DNA of 64,000 nt, taken from positions 1,752,078 to 1,816,077 of the forward strand of contig NZ_RRUE01000001.1 in the NCBI RefSeq assembly GCF_003892345.1, written 5' to 3'. Positions within the stretch are counted from its first letter, which is position 1. Every line of letters begins with the position of its first letter. Below are positions 17,072 through 26,541 of this stretch, piece after piece. The stretch is from Lautropia dentalis (GTDB lineage: Bacteria; Pseudomonadota; Gammaproteobacteria; Burkholderiales; Burkholderiaceae_E). The notes beneath the pieces are model-generated. The model saw only the letters and a list, made by a program, of their open reading frames with translations. It was not told the origin of the DNA and did not search any database. The position numbers were made by a program, and so were the translations under genes.

Positions 17072-17797
17072 ATGATGGACATGCATTCCGGGCCGCGCTG
17101 GCTGGTGGCCTCGGGCAACCCGGGCAAGCTGCGCGAGCTGCAGGCCATGCTGGCGCCTCGTGGCGTGCAGCTGGTGAGTCAGAAGGCGCTGGGCATTGCC
17201 GATGCCGAGGAGCCCTGGCCCACCTTCGTGGAGAACGCGCTGACCAAGGCGCGGCACGGGGCACGGGCCAGCGGCCTGCCCACACTGGCCGATGACTCCG
17301 GCCTCTGTGTGCCGGCCCTGGGTGGGGCACCCGGGGTGAGATCGGCGCGTTTCGCGCTGGACGTGATCACCGATCCGGCCCGCCGTGCCGCCCTGCAGAC
17401 CGAGGGACGGGAGGCGCTGGATGCAGAGAACATCGTGCAGCTGCTGGCGCAGTGCCAGGCGTTGGCGGGACACGGAGAATCCGGCACCGGGGTGCGGGCA
17501 TATTTCTACAGCGTGCTGGTCTGGCTGGCCTCGGCCGACGATCCGCGGCCACTGATCGCCGAGGGCATCTGGTGGGGCACGCTGCTGCCGGCGCCGCAGG
17601 GGGAGGGCGGTTTTGGCTACGACCCCATCTTCCGGCCGGATGGGTTCGACTGCTCGTCCGCCGAACTGACGCCGACGCAGAAAAACGCCATCAGCCACCG
17701 CCACCGGGCGATGGTGCGGCTGCAGGCACTGCTCGACGAAGTCGCAGCTGGTGGGCTGGCGGCCGCCGGAACGGCCTGTTCTGTGCACAGGGGCTGA
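17072..17797 (+). CDS. rdgB: RdgB/HAM1 non-canonical purine NTP pyrophosphatase
   Basis: A 241-residue protein that hydrolyses XTP, ITP and dITP to monophosphates, keeping deaminated purines out of DNA and RNA. ATG 17072 follows GGAGG at 17061-17065. Motifs are LVASGNPGKLRELQAML (residues 11-27), FVENALTKARHGA, TLADDSGLCVPALGG and GFGYDPIFRPDG, followed by QKNAISHRHRA. Its length exceeds the roughly 200-residue norm because of extra residues mid-protein (CQALAGHGESG region) and at the C-terminus. The stop abuts the GTG start of hemW. Confidence 0.95.
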   Translation: MMDMHSGPRWLVASGNPGKLRELQAMLAPRGVQLVSQKALGIADAEEPWPTFVENALTKARHGARASGLPTLADDSGLCVPALGGAPGVRSARFALDVITDPARRAALQTEGREALDAENIVQLLAQCQALAGHGESGTGVRAYFYSVLVWLASADDPRPLIAEGIWWGTLLPAPQGEGGFGYDPIFRPDGFDCSSAELTPTQKNAISHRHRAMVRLQALLDEVAAGGLAAAGTACSVHRG

Positions 17798-17798
17798 C

Positions 17799-19229
17799 GT
17801 GACGGCTTCGGTACTTCCCATTCGCCTGCATTCCGGGCGGCGCGTGCAGTTCGACAACCTGCCGCCGCTGTCGGTGTATGTGCACATCCCGTGGTGCATC
17901 AGGAAGTGCCCGTACTGCGACTTCAACTCGCACAACGCGCCGGCCGACGGGGTGGATGAAAACGCCTATCTGGACGCGCTGGAGGCCGATCTGGATGCCA
18001 GCCTGCCGCTCATCTGGGGGCGGCGGGTGGTGACTGTATTCATTGGCGGTGGCACGCCCAGCCTGTTTTCCGGGGCGGCCATCGACCGGCTGCTGGCCAG
18101 CCTGCGGGCGCGGCTGCCGCTGCTGGCCGATGTGGAAGTGACGATGGAGGCCAATCCGGGCACTTTCGAGCGTTCCCGCTTTGCCGATTACCGGGCTGCC
18201 GGGGTGACGCGGCTGTCGCTGGGCATCCAGTCGTTCTCGGACGCCAAGCTGAAGGCGCTGGGCCGGGTGCACGACAGCGCGCAGGCGCGGGCGGCGGCCG
18301 AAGCCGCGGCCGGGCTGTTCGATACTTTCAACCTCGACCTGATGTATGCGTTGCCGCAGCAGACACTGCCCGAGCTGCGCGAGGATCTGGCCACGGCGCT
18401 GTCCTTTGCGCCGCCGCACCTGTCCTGCTATCACCTGACGCTGGAACCGAACACACTGTTTGCGCGCTTTCCGCCGAAGGTGCCCGACGATGATCTGGCC
18501 GCAGCCATGCTCGATACCGTGGGCGAGATGCTGGGCGGCACCTACGAGAACTACGAAGTCTCGGCCTGGGCACGTCCGGGGCACCGGGCGCAGCACAACC
18601 TGAACTACTGGATGTTCGGCGACTATCTGGGGCTGGGCGCCGGCGCGCATGGCAAGCTGTCGTTTCCCGACCGGATCATCCGGCAGGCGAAGTTCCGGCA
18701 CCCGCGCCGCTACATGGAGGCCGCGCTGGCTGGTCATGCCTGCGAGATCGACGAGGCCGTCAAGCCAGCCGATCTGCCCTTCGAGTTCATGCTGAACGCG
18801 CTGCGCCTCACCGAAGGGGTGGATGCCGACCTGTTTGCCGACCGCACCGGCCTGTCGTCGGCGGTGATCCGCGTGAAGCTGCGGCAGGCGATCGATCGTG
18901 GCCTGCTGGTGGATGATCCGCTGGTGCTGCGGCCCACGCCGCTGGGGCGCAACTTCCTCAACGATCTGCTGGAGATCTTCCTGCCGGACGAGCCGGACAG
19001 GGAGGCTGGCACGGGTGAGGAAGGCTCACGGCGGGATCCGGCCAGCCGGGAGGCACGTGCGGAAACCGGTGCCGGCGGGCCGCACGTACGGAACCAGGAG
19101 GCACGGGAGGTACCGGTTCGCGTGGAGCGTCTGGCGGGTGATGCAGCGGCGCCGGCGGCCGGAAGACAAGCGGAACATGGCATTACACTGCCGAATGGTG
19201 TTGTGCCGCTGAAGCGAATGGAACCATGA
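17799..19229 (+). CDS. hemW: Radical SAM HemW, with long C-terminal tail
   Basis: A 476-residue protein from GTG 17799, 1 bp after the rdgB stop and preceded by AGGGG. The radical-SAM cluster motif is C33-x3-C37-x2-C40 (PWCIRKCPYCDF). It continues with VFIGGGTPSLFS, TMEANPGTFE and LSLGIQSFSD, all hallmarks of HemW rather than HemN. HemW binds heme and is linked to heme delivery to respiratory enzymes. Usual length is about 380-400; here about 75 extra charged, Ala/Gly/Arg-rich residues follow LNDLLEIFLPDEPD. Confidence 0.93.
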   Translation: MTASVLPIRLHSGRRVQFDNLPPLSVYVHIPWCIRKCPYCDFNSHNAPADGVDENAYLDALEADLDASLPLIWGRRVVTVFIGGGTPSLFSGAAIDRLLASLRARLPLLADVEVTMEANPGTFERSRFADYRAAGVTRLSLGIQSFSDAKLKALGRVHDSAQARAAAEAAAGLFDTFNLDLMYALPQQTLPELREDLATALSFAPPHLSCYHLTLEPNTLFARFPPKVPDDDLAAAMLDTVGEMLGGTYENYEVSAWARPGHRAQHNLNYWMFGDYLGLGAGAHGKLSFPDRIIRQAKFRHPRRYMEAALAGHACEIDEAVKPADLPFEFMLNALRLTEGVDADLFADRTGLSSAVIRVKLRQAIDRGLLVDDPLVLRPTPLGRNFLNDLLEIFLPDEPDREAGTGEEGSRRDPASREARAETGAGGPHVRNQEAREVPVRVERLAGDAAAPAAGRQAEHGITLPNGVVPLKRMEP

Positions 19230-19426
19230 TCGGGCGCAGGCCCGCTATCATGGGAGTTTGTGCGGTGCGTCCATGCGGCGCATCCGTGAGGTGATTCCGT
19301 GAGGATCCGGCCTGGTGCGGTAGATGCCCGGTGCCTGCAGCTGGGCTGCGGGGCCGCCGGGGGCAGCGGGTTCCGGGCGGGATTTTCGACAGGGTCGGCC
19401 AGACCCGTGAACAGGAGAGTCTGAAC

Positions 19427-20839
19427 ATGGCAACTGCCAGGGAAGTGATGAAGAAAATCGCCGACAACGAAGTCAAGTTCGTTGATCTGCGCTTTACCGA
19501 CATACGCGGCAAGGAACAGCACATCACGGTGCCGATCTCGCATTTCGACGAAGACCGGTTCACCGACGGGCAGGCATTCGACGGCTCCTCGATGGCCGGC
19601 TGGCGCGGCGTGCAGGCTTCCGACATGCTGCTGATCCCCGATCCGGAAACGGCCGTGATGGATCCGTTCCGCGAGGAGCCGACGCTGATCCTGAGCTGTG
19701 ACGTGGTCGAACCGGGCGAGGGCCAGGGCTACGAGCGCGATCCGCGCTCCATCGCCCGCCGGGCCGAGGCCTACCTGCAGGCATCCGGCGTGGGGGATGT
19801 GGCCTTCTTCGGGCCGGAGCCGGAATTCTTCATCTTCGATTCGGTGACCTGGAAGCAGGACATGTCCGGCAGCATGGTCAACATCGACTCGGAAGAGGCA
19901 CACTGGTCGTCCGACCGCAAGATCGACGGCTTCAACAGCGGCCACCGGCCGGGCATCAAGGGCGGCTACCTGCCGGTGCCACCGGTCGATTCGTTCCAGG
20001 ACATGCGCTCCGAGATGGTGCTGCTGATGGAACAGATGGGGGTGCCCGTCGAGGTGCATCACCACGAGGTGGCCGGTGCAGGCCAGTGCGAGATCGGCAC
20101 GAAGTTCGCGCCGCTGGTGCAGCGGGCCGACTGGCTGCAGCGCATGAAGTACGTGATCCACAACGTGGCACACGCCTACGGCAAGACGGCCACCTTCATG
20201 CCCAAGCCGCTGGTGGGTGACAATGGCTCGGGCATGCATGTGCACATGTCGATCTGGAAGGATGGCACCAACCTGTTCAACGGTGACAAGTACGCCGGCC
20301 TGTCCGACTTCGCCCTGCACTACATCGGCGGCATCATCAAGCATGCCCGTGCGCTGAACGCCCTGACCAACCCCAGCACCAACTCGTACAAGCGGCTGGT
20401 GCCGCACTACGAGGCGCCGGTCAAGCTGGCCTATTCGGCCCGCAACCGCTCGGCCTCCATCCGCATCCCGTTCGTGTCCAGCCCGAAGGCCCGCCGCATC
20501 GAGGCGCGTTTCCCGGATCCGGTGGCCAACCCGTACCTGGCTTTTGCCGCGCTGCTGATGGCCGGTCTGGATGGTGTGCAGAATCGCATCCACCCCGGTG
20601 ATCCGGCCGAGAAGAACCTCTACGACCTGCCGCCCGAGGAAGACGCCAAGATTCCGACCGTCTGCCATTCGCTGGACCAGGCGCTGGAGCACCTCGACCG
20701 CGACCGCGAGTTCCTGACCCGCGGCGGTGTGTTCAGCAACGACATGATCGATGCCTTCATCCAGCTCAAGATGGAGGAAGTGACCCGGCTGCGCATGGTG
20801 CCGCATCCGGTCGAGTTCGACATGTACTACTCCTGCTGA
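19427..20839 (+). CDS. glnA: Glutamine synthetase type I
   Basis: A 470-residue enzyme that makes glutamine from glutamate, ammonia and ATP. ATG 19427 follows AGGAG. Motifs: [48 protein letters not shown] (active site) and NRSASIRIP, plus NLYDLPPEE, where the adenylylated tyrosine of the enterobacterial-type enzyme lies. The upstream gap (19230-19426) includes GG-N10-GC at about 19311-19324, a minimal sigma-54-like pattern, but this is weak. In Burkholderiales glnA is usually followed by ntrB-ntrC; here it is not. Confidence 0.97.
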   Translation: MATAREVMKKIADNEVKFVDLRFTDIRGKEQHITVPISHFDEDRFTDGQAFDGSSMAGWRGVQASDMLLIPDPETAVMDPFREEPTLILSCDVVEPGEGQGYERDPRSIARRAEAYLQASGVGDVAFFGPEPEFFIFDSVTWKQDMSGSMVNIDSEEAHWSSDRKIDGFNSGHRPGIKGGYLPVPPVDSFQDMRSEMVLLMEQMGVPVEVHHHEVAGAGQCEIGTKFAPLVQRADWLQRMKYVIHNVAHAYGKTATFMPKPLVGDNGSGMHVHMSIWKDGTNLFNGDKYAGLSDFALHYIGGIIKHARALNALTNPSTNSYKRLVPHYEAPVKLAYSARNRSASIRIPFVSSPKARRIEARFPDPVANPYLAFAALLMAGLDGVQNRIHPGDPAEKNLYDLPPEEDAKIPTVCHSLDQALEHLDRDREFLTRGGVFSNDMIDAFIQLKMEEVTRLRMVPHPVEFDMYYSC

Positions 20840-21229
20840 GACAGAAGGCCGTTCGGGGGCGTACGGTCCCCGCGGCCACACCCAAAGGGGTTTCCCTCCG
20901 GACTGGCCCCAAATATGTACGCTTCCAGCCTTGCCTGTGCTGTGCCTTGCCGGCACACGGGTTTGGGGCCATGCGCGGGAAGCCAGCATGCATTCCGCCG
21001 TCTCGCCCTGCACAGCACGACGGCAGATTCTCTTGCCTGGATGGCGCGCGCCGCTTTGCCATTCGTCGCCCGGTCTGGCCATCCGGCGCGTGTTTTCGAC
21101 CGGGGGCTGCAGTGAGGTGACTGGCGGTCGGTTGGGGCGCCTCGGTGTTGTGCCGGCGCATTCCAGCGCCACGCAGGCGACTGCTTTGCCGGTAGACTGG
21201 CGGGGTCCGATGTTCCCGTGAACGGTTCC
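20840..21229. other. Intergenic region glnA-DUF4124 gene with a 10-bp inverted repeat
   Basis: No convincing gene. TGGCCCCAAA at 20904-20913 and TTTGGGGCCA at 20962-20971 form a perfect 10-bp inverted repeat around a 48-nt loop. CACACCCAAAGGGG at 20877-20890 recurs at 52120-52133. Confidence 0.5.
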
Positions 21230-21823
21230 ATGACCATGAAACGCCACGAAAGCGTATCTGAAGTCCCCATGCCTGCTGCCACCCCGGTCCGCTGTCCTGC
21301 CACATCGCGTGGGTGGGGCGTATCGCTGTTTGCCCACGGCCTGCGGGGCGGGCTGCTGTCGGTCGGTACGGCCCTGGTGTGCACCCTGTGGGGGTCGCCC
21401 GTACAGGCCCAGTCGGCCACGGCCGTATATCGCTGCGACGGCCCCAACGGCACGCCGCTCTACCAGAACGCCCCCGGCAAGGGCTGCCGCCTGCTGGACC
21501 TGCCGCCCATCAACAGCGTGCCGGCCGCCAAAATGCCCGCCGCCAGCAGTACCGGCAGCAACGGCCAGTCGGCCCGGGTCAGCAGCAGCCAGCAGCGCAG
21601 CCGCGATTCCGACCGTCGCCGCATCCTCGAAAAGGAACTGGCGCGTGAGCAGTCGCGCCTGGACGCCCTGCGTACCGAATACAACGACGGTGAGCCCGAG
21701 CGGCAGGGCGATGAGCGCAACTACCAGAAGTACCTCGACCGGGTCGAGCGCCTGAAGAACGACGTGGCCCAGGCCATGCAGAACGTCAGTTCCATCCGCC
21801 GCGAGATCGACTCGCTGCCCTGA
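21230..21823 (+). CDS. Secreted DUF4124-type coiled-coil protein
   Basis: A 197-residue protein from ATG 21230; GTG 21218 is an alternative. A signal peptide is likely: LLSVGTALVCTLWG then SPVQAQS, cleavage after VQAQ. The mature start YRCDGPNGTPLYQNAPGKGC is typical of DUF4124, with two cysteines. It is followed by a Ser/Gln linker and a charged coiled coil (RRILEKELAREQSRLDALR, later KYLDRVERLKNDVAQAMQ). Such proteins are periplasmic and often sit next to glnA in betaproteobacteria. Function is unknown. Confidence 0.75.
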   Translation: MTMKRHESVSEVPMPAATPVRCPATSRGWGVSLFAHGLRGGLLSVGTALVCTLWGSPVQAQSATAVYRCDGPNGTPLYQNAPGKGCRLLDLPPINSVPAAKMPAASSTGSNGQSARVSSSQQRSRDSDRRRILEKELAREQSRLDALRTEYNDGEPERQGDERNYQKYLDRVERLKNDVAQAMQNVSSIRREIDSLP

Positions 21824-21934
21824 TCGCGGGGCTGATGCCCACGTCGCATCGGTGCCTTTCCTGCATGATCTTCTGCACAGGCATCGCGGGCGGCTTGCGG
21901 TAACATCGTCGTTTTGACCGCACAATGAGGGTGC

Positions 21935-22765
21935 ATGGTGCCGGAGACTGTCGCGCAGGAACCGCTGATCAGGCTGGAAAATCTCAACAAGTCCTTTGTC
22001 CTGGCCGACGGCGGTCGCTTCGATGCCGTGCGTGATGTGTCGCTCACGGTCAACCGGGGCGATGCACTCGGCCTGATCGGCCGCAGCGGTGCCGGCAAGT
22101 CCACGCTGCTGCGGCTGATGAACCTGCTCGAGCGCCCAGACAGCGGGCGGGTGTTCGTGTCTGGCCAGGAGCTGACGGCGCTGGGCAAGGCGCAGCTGCG
22201 CGACGCCCGCCAGAAGATCGGCATGATCTTCCAGCAGTTCAACCTGCTGCAGAACGCCACGGTGTTCGAGAACATCGCCTTTCCGCTGCGCATCCATGGC
22301 CGTCACCGGCGTGCCGAAATCACCGAACGGGTGCGTGCCTGTGCCGCCATCGTGGGCCTGTCCGACCGGCTCGACCACTATCCGGCCCAGCTCTCGGGCG
22401 GACAGAAGCAGCGCGTGGCCATTGCCCGGGCGCTGGCGCCCGAACCCAGCGTGCTGCTGTGCGACGAGCCCACCTCGGCGCTAGACACCGAAACCACCCG
22501 TTCGGTGCTGGCCACCCTGAAGGACATCAACCAGAAGCTGGGCGTGACCATCGTCATCGTCACGCACGAGCTGTCGGTCGTGCATGCCCTGTGCCGGCAG
22601 GCAGCCGTGGTGGAGCAGGGCGTGCTGGTCGAAAGGCTCGATCTGGAAGGCACGGCACCGCTGGCGCCCGTCTCGGCCCTGGGGCGCGAACTGGCACGGC
22701 AGGTGGCCAGTGCCCAGGGGGGCCAGGGCGTGGTGGTGCCGGGTGAGGGCACGCATGGCATCTGA
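21935..22765 (+). CDS. metN: Methionine ABC transporter ATPase MetN-type, lacking the NIL domain
   Basis: A 276-residue ABC ATPase from ATG 21935, GAGG upstream. Walker A is GRSGAGKST (49-57). The Q-loop is in IGMIFQQFNLLQNATVFENI, the signature LSGGQKQRVAIARAL, and Walker B LLCDEPTSALD with the H-loop in IVIVTHE. The stretch SLTVNRGDALGLIGRSGAGK is typical of MetN. The family's usual C-terminal NIL regulatory domain (E. coli MetN has 343 residues) is missing; the protein ends soon after HALCRQAAVVEQG. The permease metI follows 23 bp later. No MetQ is near. Confidence 0.85.
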   Translation: MVPETVAQEPLIRLENLNKSFVLADGGRFDAVRDVSLTVNRGDALGLIGRSGAGKSTLLRLMNLLERPDSGRVFVSGQELTALGKAQLRDARQKIGMIFQQFNLLQNATVFENIAFPLRIHGRHRRAEITERVRACAAIVGLSDRLDHYPAQLSGGQKQRVAIARALAPEPSVLLCDEPTSALDTETTRSVLATLKDINQKLGVTIVIVTHELSVVHALCRQAAVVEQGVLVERLDLEGTAPLAPVSALGRELARQVASAQGGQGVVVPGEGTHGI

Positions 22766-22788
22766 TAATAAAGAGAAAGGAAACGCAA

Positions 22789-23475
22789 ATGCTGGATAGC
22801 CTGCTGGCCATGCTGCCGCCGACCCTGGTGGATGTGCTGCCCGAACTCTGGGACGCCATTGGCGAGACACTGGTGATGATGGGGGTGGGCCTGTCGGCGG
22901 CCGTGCTGCTGGGCGGGCCGCTGGGCATCTGGCTGTTCCTGCTCAGTCCCGGCCAGTCGATGCAGAACCCCGTGCTGTTTGCCATCGTCAGCTGGCTGGT
23001 CAACATGGTGCGTTCGTTCCCGTTCGTCATCCTTCTGGTGGCGCTGGTGCCGTTCACGCGCTGGCTGGTGGGCACGTCCATCGGGCCCATGGCGGCCTCG
23101 GTGCCGCTGGCCTGTGCCGCCATTCCGTATTTTGCCCGGCTGGTCGAGCAGAGCCTGCGCGAGGTGCCGCGCGGCGTCATCGAGGCGGCGCATGCCATGG
23201 GCGCCAGCGAGCGGCAGATCATCTGGCGGGTGCTGCTGGTGGAGGCACGGTCGGGCATCGTACAGTCGCTGGTGGTGCTGTCGATCAGCTTCCTGTCGTA
23301 CACGGCCATTGCCGGCGTGGTGGGCGGTGGCGGCGTGGGCGATCTGGCCATCCGCTATGGCTACCAGCGCTTCCAGAACGACGTGATGCTGATGACCGTG
23401 GCCGTTCTGGTGGTGATGGTGCAGCTGATCCAGTTCGTCGGCAACCGCGTGGCGCGCAGGCTCGACAAGCGATGA
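22789..23475 (+). CDS. metI: Methionine ABC transporter permease MetI
   Basis: A 228-residue inner-membrane permease with AAAGGAAA before ATG 22789. It has five to six hydrophobic helices and the EAA loop motif of ABC permeases around LREVPRGVIEAAHAMGASER, followed by VGGGGVGDLAIRYGYQRF near the end, all MetI-like. It works with the upstream ATPase to import methionine or a related substrate. No substrate-binding protein (MetQ) is encoded within this window, so it must be elsewhere if the import is classical. Confidence 0.88.
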   Translation: MLDSLLAMLPPTLVDVLPELWDAIGETLVMMGVGLSAAVLLGGPLGIWLFLLSPGQSMQNPVLFAIVSWLVNMVRSFPFVILLVALVPFTRWLVGTSIGPMAASVPLACAAIPYFARLVEQSLREVPRGVIEAAHAMGASERQIIWRVLLVEARSGIVQSLVVLSISFLSYTAIAGVVGGGGVGDLAIRYGYQRFQNDVMLMTVAVLVVMVQLIQFVGNRVARRLDKR

Positions 23476-24011
23476 GCACGCCGGGAACGGCGATGCGACC
23501 GACCTTGAGGGGGCCATGTTCAGTTGTCTCCACACGGCGAGCCTTGTCAGCACGTGGCTGGGCCAGCGTGGGGACCATGACGCACGCTGGACACGTTCCG
23601 GGATGAGGCCCGTTTTTGCGCTCATGAGGTGCAAAGGCGGGCTTTGTTCTTTCTTGTGATGGATGCGTGCGGAGGGAGCATGTGCCAGGTGGGGGCGTGT
23701 GTCAGGTGGGGCTGATGTGTCCGGGACTGGGTGTGTCCGGAGCTGGTGTGTCCGGGGCTGGTGTGTCTTAAACGCCACGCTTTCTGTCGTCCCGGCTGAC
23801 GGAAAGCGTCTTTTTCCGGATGAGTGGTAGACACAGACTGTCTGGTGCCAAATAATCCCGCGTCTTATTTGGGGTGCGACCCTCGGGGTACGACCCCGAC
23901 CCCCGGCGCGTCCGCTTCTGGCTGCCGAAGGTTGCCCGGCAGGTGAACGCCCGCCGTGAGCGCGTTTCGCTCCTTCCTCTTCCTCCTATCGTCCCTCTCT
24001 GGAGTCCTTCC
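23476..24011. other. Intergenic metI-fecA with short tandem repeats
   Basis: No gene recognised. From 23714 to 23767 a 15-bp unit is imperfectly repeated; GTGTGTCCGGAGCTG (23731-23745) and GTGTGTCCGGGGCTG (23746-23760) are adjacent. Closer to fecA, GGGGTACGACCCC forms a small hairpin after the palindrome at 23848-23872. Confidence 0.5.
23848..23872. promoter_or_regulatory. Inverted repeat CCAAATAA-N9-TTATTTGG upstream of fecA
   Basis: Perfect 8-bp arms at 23848-23855 and 23865-23872, 140 bp upstream of the fecA start. The sequence is not Fur-box-like. A dimeric repressor or activator is one reading, as is a transcriptional pause for metNI. Confidence 0.5.
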
Positions 24012-26243
24012 ATGTCGTCAGGTTTTCTGTCGGCCGTTGCTGCTGCGCAGCCGGGCCGTCGGGCGCAGCTGCGCCATCCCGTGATCCGCACCATGGCTTC
24101 CGTGGCGCTGCTGCTGGCCGCCGGCGGTGGTGTGTCGCACGTGCTGGCTACCGAAGCCGCCGCTGGTGGTGTGTCGCCGGTATCGGCAGCCGAAGCGGCT
24201 GCCCGTGATGCCGGTGTGGTCGATACCGCGGCCGATGCAGCCGACGTCAGCACGCTGGCCACCGTGACGGTGGTGGGTGACTGGCTGGGTGATGCCGACG
24301 AAAAGAACGTGCAGGATCATCCCGGTGCCCGTGATGTGGTGCGTCGCGAGCAGCTGCAGCAGCAGGGGCTGACCACGGTCCGTCAGGCGCTCAATCGCAT
24401 CCCCGGTGTCAATGCGCCCGAGAACAATGGCACCGGCAGCCACGACATGGCGCTGAACTTCGGCATTCGAGGCCTGAACCCGCGCCTGGCCACCCGCTCC
24501 ACGTTGCTGATGGACGGCATTCCCGTGCCGTACGCGCCCTATGGCCAGCCGCAGCTGTCGCTGGGGCCGGTTTCGATGGGCAACATGGATGCCGTGGACG
24601 TGGTGCGCGGCGGTGGCGCCGTGCGCTATGGTCCGCAGAACGTGGGCGGCATCGTCAACTTCGTGACCCGCGCCATTCCGGAAGACTTCGGGGTGGATGC
24701 CGGCCTGCAGATGGATTATTCGCCCTCGTCCACCCAGCATGCGCCGAAGAAAACCGGCAACTTCCGCGTGGGGGGCACGATGGACAATGGTCTGGGCGGT
24801 GCCATCCTGTACTCGGGTGTGCGCGGCTCCGACTATCGCCAGCACAGCCGGACGCGCATCGATGACGTGATCGTCAAGGGCGCCTACCAGCTCAACGCGG
24901 TGCACGGCTTCCACGCCATCGCCCAGTACTACGACGGCGAAGCCGACATGCCGGGTGGCCTGACGGTGGATGCCTTCCGGGCCGATCCCTACCAGTCTAC
25001 CCGACCGGTGGACCGCTTCTGGGGCCGTCGCACGCTGGTGGGGGCTGGCTACGATTACAGCGAGGGCGCCCGCAAGGCCAGCGTCAACACCTTCTTCACC
25101 AAAACGCTGCGCAGCGGCTATCTGGACCAGGGCAACTTCGTGTCGCTGTCGCCGCGCTACTACTGGGTGCGGGGTATCGAGGCGCGCGGCTCGCAGGGCT
25201 TCGACACGGGCCGGGTGCACCACGAGGTGGGCATCGGCTACCGTTACATCAGCGAGGCCAGTCACGAGCTGCGCTACCGCGAAACGATTGCCAGTGGTCT
25301 GCTGCCCACGGTGTCGAGCCGCAACGACCGCGACACCCGTGGCAAGACCGAGGCCCACGCCATCTACATCGACGACCGCATCGACTATGGCCTGTGGACG
25401 ATCACCCCGGGCGTGCGCTACGAGCGCATCGACCAGCAGCAGGTCAACCTGATCAGCAACCGGCCCTACACGGGTGACTACAGCACGGCCCTGCCGGCGC
25501 TGAACGTGCTGTACCGGCTGGATGAGGGCTGGAACCTGTACGCCAACACCGAAGGCTCGTTCGGCAGCGTGCAGTATAGCCAGATGCCCAACCGCGTGCG
25601 CGTCAACGAGATCAAGCCCGAGAAGGCCCGTACCTGGGAACTGGGCACGCGCTACGCCCAGGGCATGGTGCGCGGCGAGATCGGTGCCTTCCTGATCAAC
25701 TTCAACAACCAGTACGAAAGCAGCCAGACCACCGACAGTGTGATTGCCCGGGGCAAGACCCGCCACGCCGGTATCGAGTCGGCCTTCGGCTACAGGCTGG
25801 ACGAGCTGCTGCCGGTGCTCAAGGGTGCCGAGGTGTACGGCAACTATGCCTATGTGGATGCCACCATTCGCGAGGCAGGTCCGAACAAAGGCAATCAGGT
25901 GCCGTTCTCGTCGAAACACAAGGGATTGGTGGGCATCAGCTACACGCAGGACCGCTGGCAGACCGGTTTCGAGGGCGAGTTCCAGTCGTCGCAGTATGCC
26001 GACAATGCCAATACGCTGGCCGAGAGTGCCGATGGCAGCACGGGCAAAATCCCGGGCTATGGGGTGTGGAACCTGCGTGGTTCGTATGACTTTGGGCCGG
26101 AGCTGGCGGGGCTGAAGCTGGGCGCGGGCATCAAGAACCTGTTCAACCGCGAGTTCTATACGCGCTCGTACGACGACAACAACAAGGGCAAGTACCTGGG
26201 GCTGCCGCGTACGGTGTATGTGCAGGCGACGGTGAAGTTCTGA
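24012..26243 (+). CDS. fecA: FecA-type ferric dicitrate TonB-dependent receptor, lacking signalling domain
   Basis: A 743-residue outer-membrane receptor from ATG 24012, preceded by GGAGTC. After a signal-like region (ASVALLLAAGGGVSHVLA) and an Ala/Val/Asp-rich stretch comes TVTVVGDWLGDADEKNVQDH, near-identical to the start of the plug of E. coli FecA. Then come RIPGVNAPENNGTGSHDM, PVPYAPYGQPQLSLGPVS and VRGGGAVRYGPQNVGG (plug domain), and a barrel ending RTVYVQATVKF. Classical FecA has an extra N-terminal STN domain for FecR contact; here none is visible and no fecI or fecR is nearby. Uptake of ferric citrate is the likely role; regulation must differ. Confidence 0.92.
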   Translation: MSSGFLSAVAAAQPGRRAQLRHPVIRTMASVALLLAAGGGVSHVLATEAAAGGVSPVSAAEAAARDAGVVDTAADAADVSTLATVTVVGDWLGDADEKNVQDHPGARDVVRREQLQQQGLTTVRQALNRIPGVNAPENNGTGSHDMALNFGIRGLNPRLATRSTLLMDGIPVPYAPYGQPQLSLGPVSMGNMDAVDVVRGGGAVRYGPQNVGGIVNFVTRAIPEDFGVDAGLQMDYSPSSTQHAPKKTGNFRVGGTMDNGLGGAILYSGVRGSDYRQHSRTRIDDVIVKGAYQLNAVHGFHAIAQYYDGEADMPGGLTVDAFRADPYQSTRPVDRFWGRRTLVGAGYDYSEGARKASVNTFFTKTLRSGYLDQGNFVSLSPRYYWVRGIEARGSQGFDTGRVHHEVGIGYRYISEASHELRYRETIASGLLPTVSSRNDRDTRGKTEAHAIYIDDRIDYGLWTITPGVRYERIDQQQVNLISNRPYTGDYSTALPALNVLYRLDEGWNLYANTEGSFGSVQYSQMPNRVRVNEIKPEKARTWELGTRYAQGMVRGEIGAFLINFNNQYESSQTTDSVIARGKTRHAGIESAFGYRLDELLPVLKGAEVYGNYAYVDATIREAGPNKGNQVPFSSKHKGLVGISYTQDRWQTGFEGEFQSSQYADNANTLAESADGSTGKIPGYGVWNLRGSYDFGPELAGLKLGAGIKNLFNREFYTRSYDDNNKGKYLGLPRTVYVQATVKF

Positions 26244-26256
26244 CCGGGATTCCGGT

Positions 26257-26469
26257 TCATGGAAGACGGCTTCGAGTGGGGCGGCACGGGATGCGGGGGG
26301 CTCCTGCAGCTCATACGCTCACTGAAGCTTTGTTGCCCACGACCTGCGTCGTGGTCAACAAACCTCCAGCGCTAAAACACTTTCCGACAACCGGGCTTCG
26401 CCCGCCTGTCAGAAAGTCGTTCACGCGTACCGCGAAATCGCCGCAGGAGCCCCCCGCATCCCGCACCGC
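26257..26469 (-). repeat. Dispersed palindromic element, copy A
   Basis: Inverted-repeat arms at 26287-26310 and 26440-26463 (24 bp, one mismatch), core length 177 bp. Inside are two hairpins, one with GTTGCCCACGAC/GTCGTGGTCAAC and one around CCGGGCTTCGCCCG. It is in inverted orientation to copies B and C. The left flank 26257-26284 carries a motif shared with copies B and C. There is no coding content. Confidence 0.85.
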
Positions 26470-26541
26470 TTCATGTCGTTGCGGCTGTACGGCTTCGACA
26501 GGCAGCGTCCGGCCGGGCTTGCCGCCTGGTCCTGCTGAGAC

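Noticed and set aside
19311-19324. Sigma-54 promoter for glnA
   Set aside because: Only the minimal GG-N10-GC match is present; the flanking consensus bases are poor.
18734-22378. Uninterrupted antisense frame of about 1,200 codons
   Set aside because: It lies opposite hemW, glnA, the DUF4124 gene and metN, and its translation is a low-complexity His/Arg/Gln-rich string. GC-rich third positions keep such frames open.
23476-24011. Cobalamin riboswitch or Fur box before the TonB-dependent receptor
   Set aside because: No B12-box or Fur-like 19-bp palindrome was seen, and the receptor matches FecA, not BtuB.
26281-26469. Insertion sequence ends
   Set aside because: Terminal inverted repeats are present, but there is no transposase in or near the three copies, and the arms differ between copies. 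A MITE or REP-like element remains possible.
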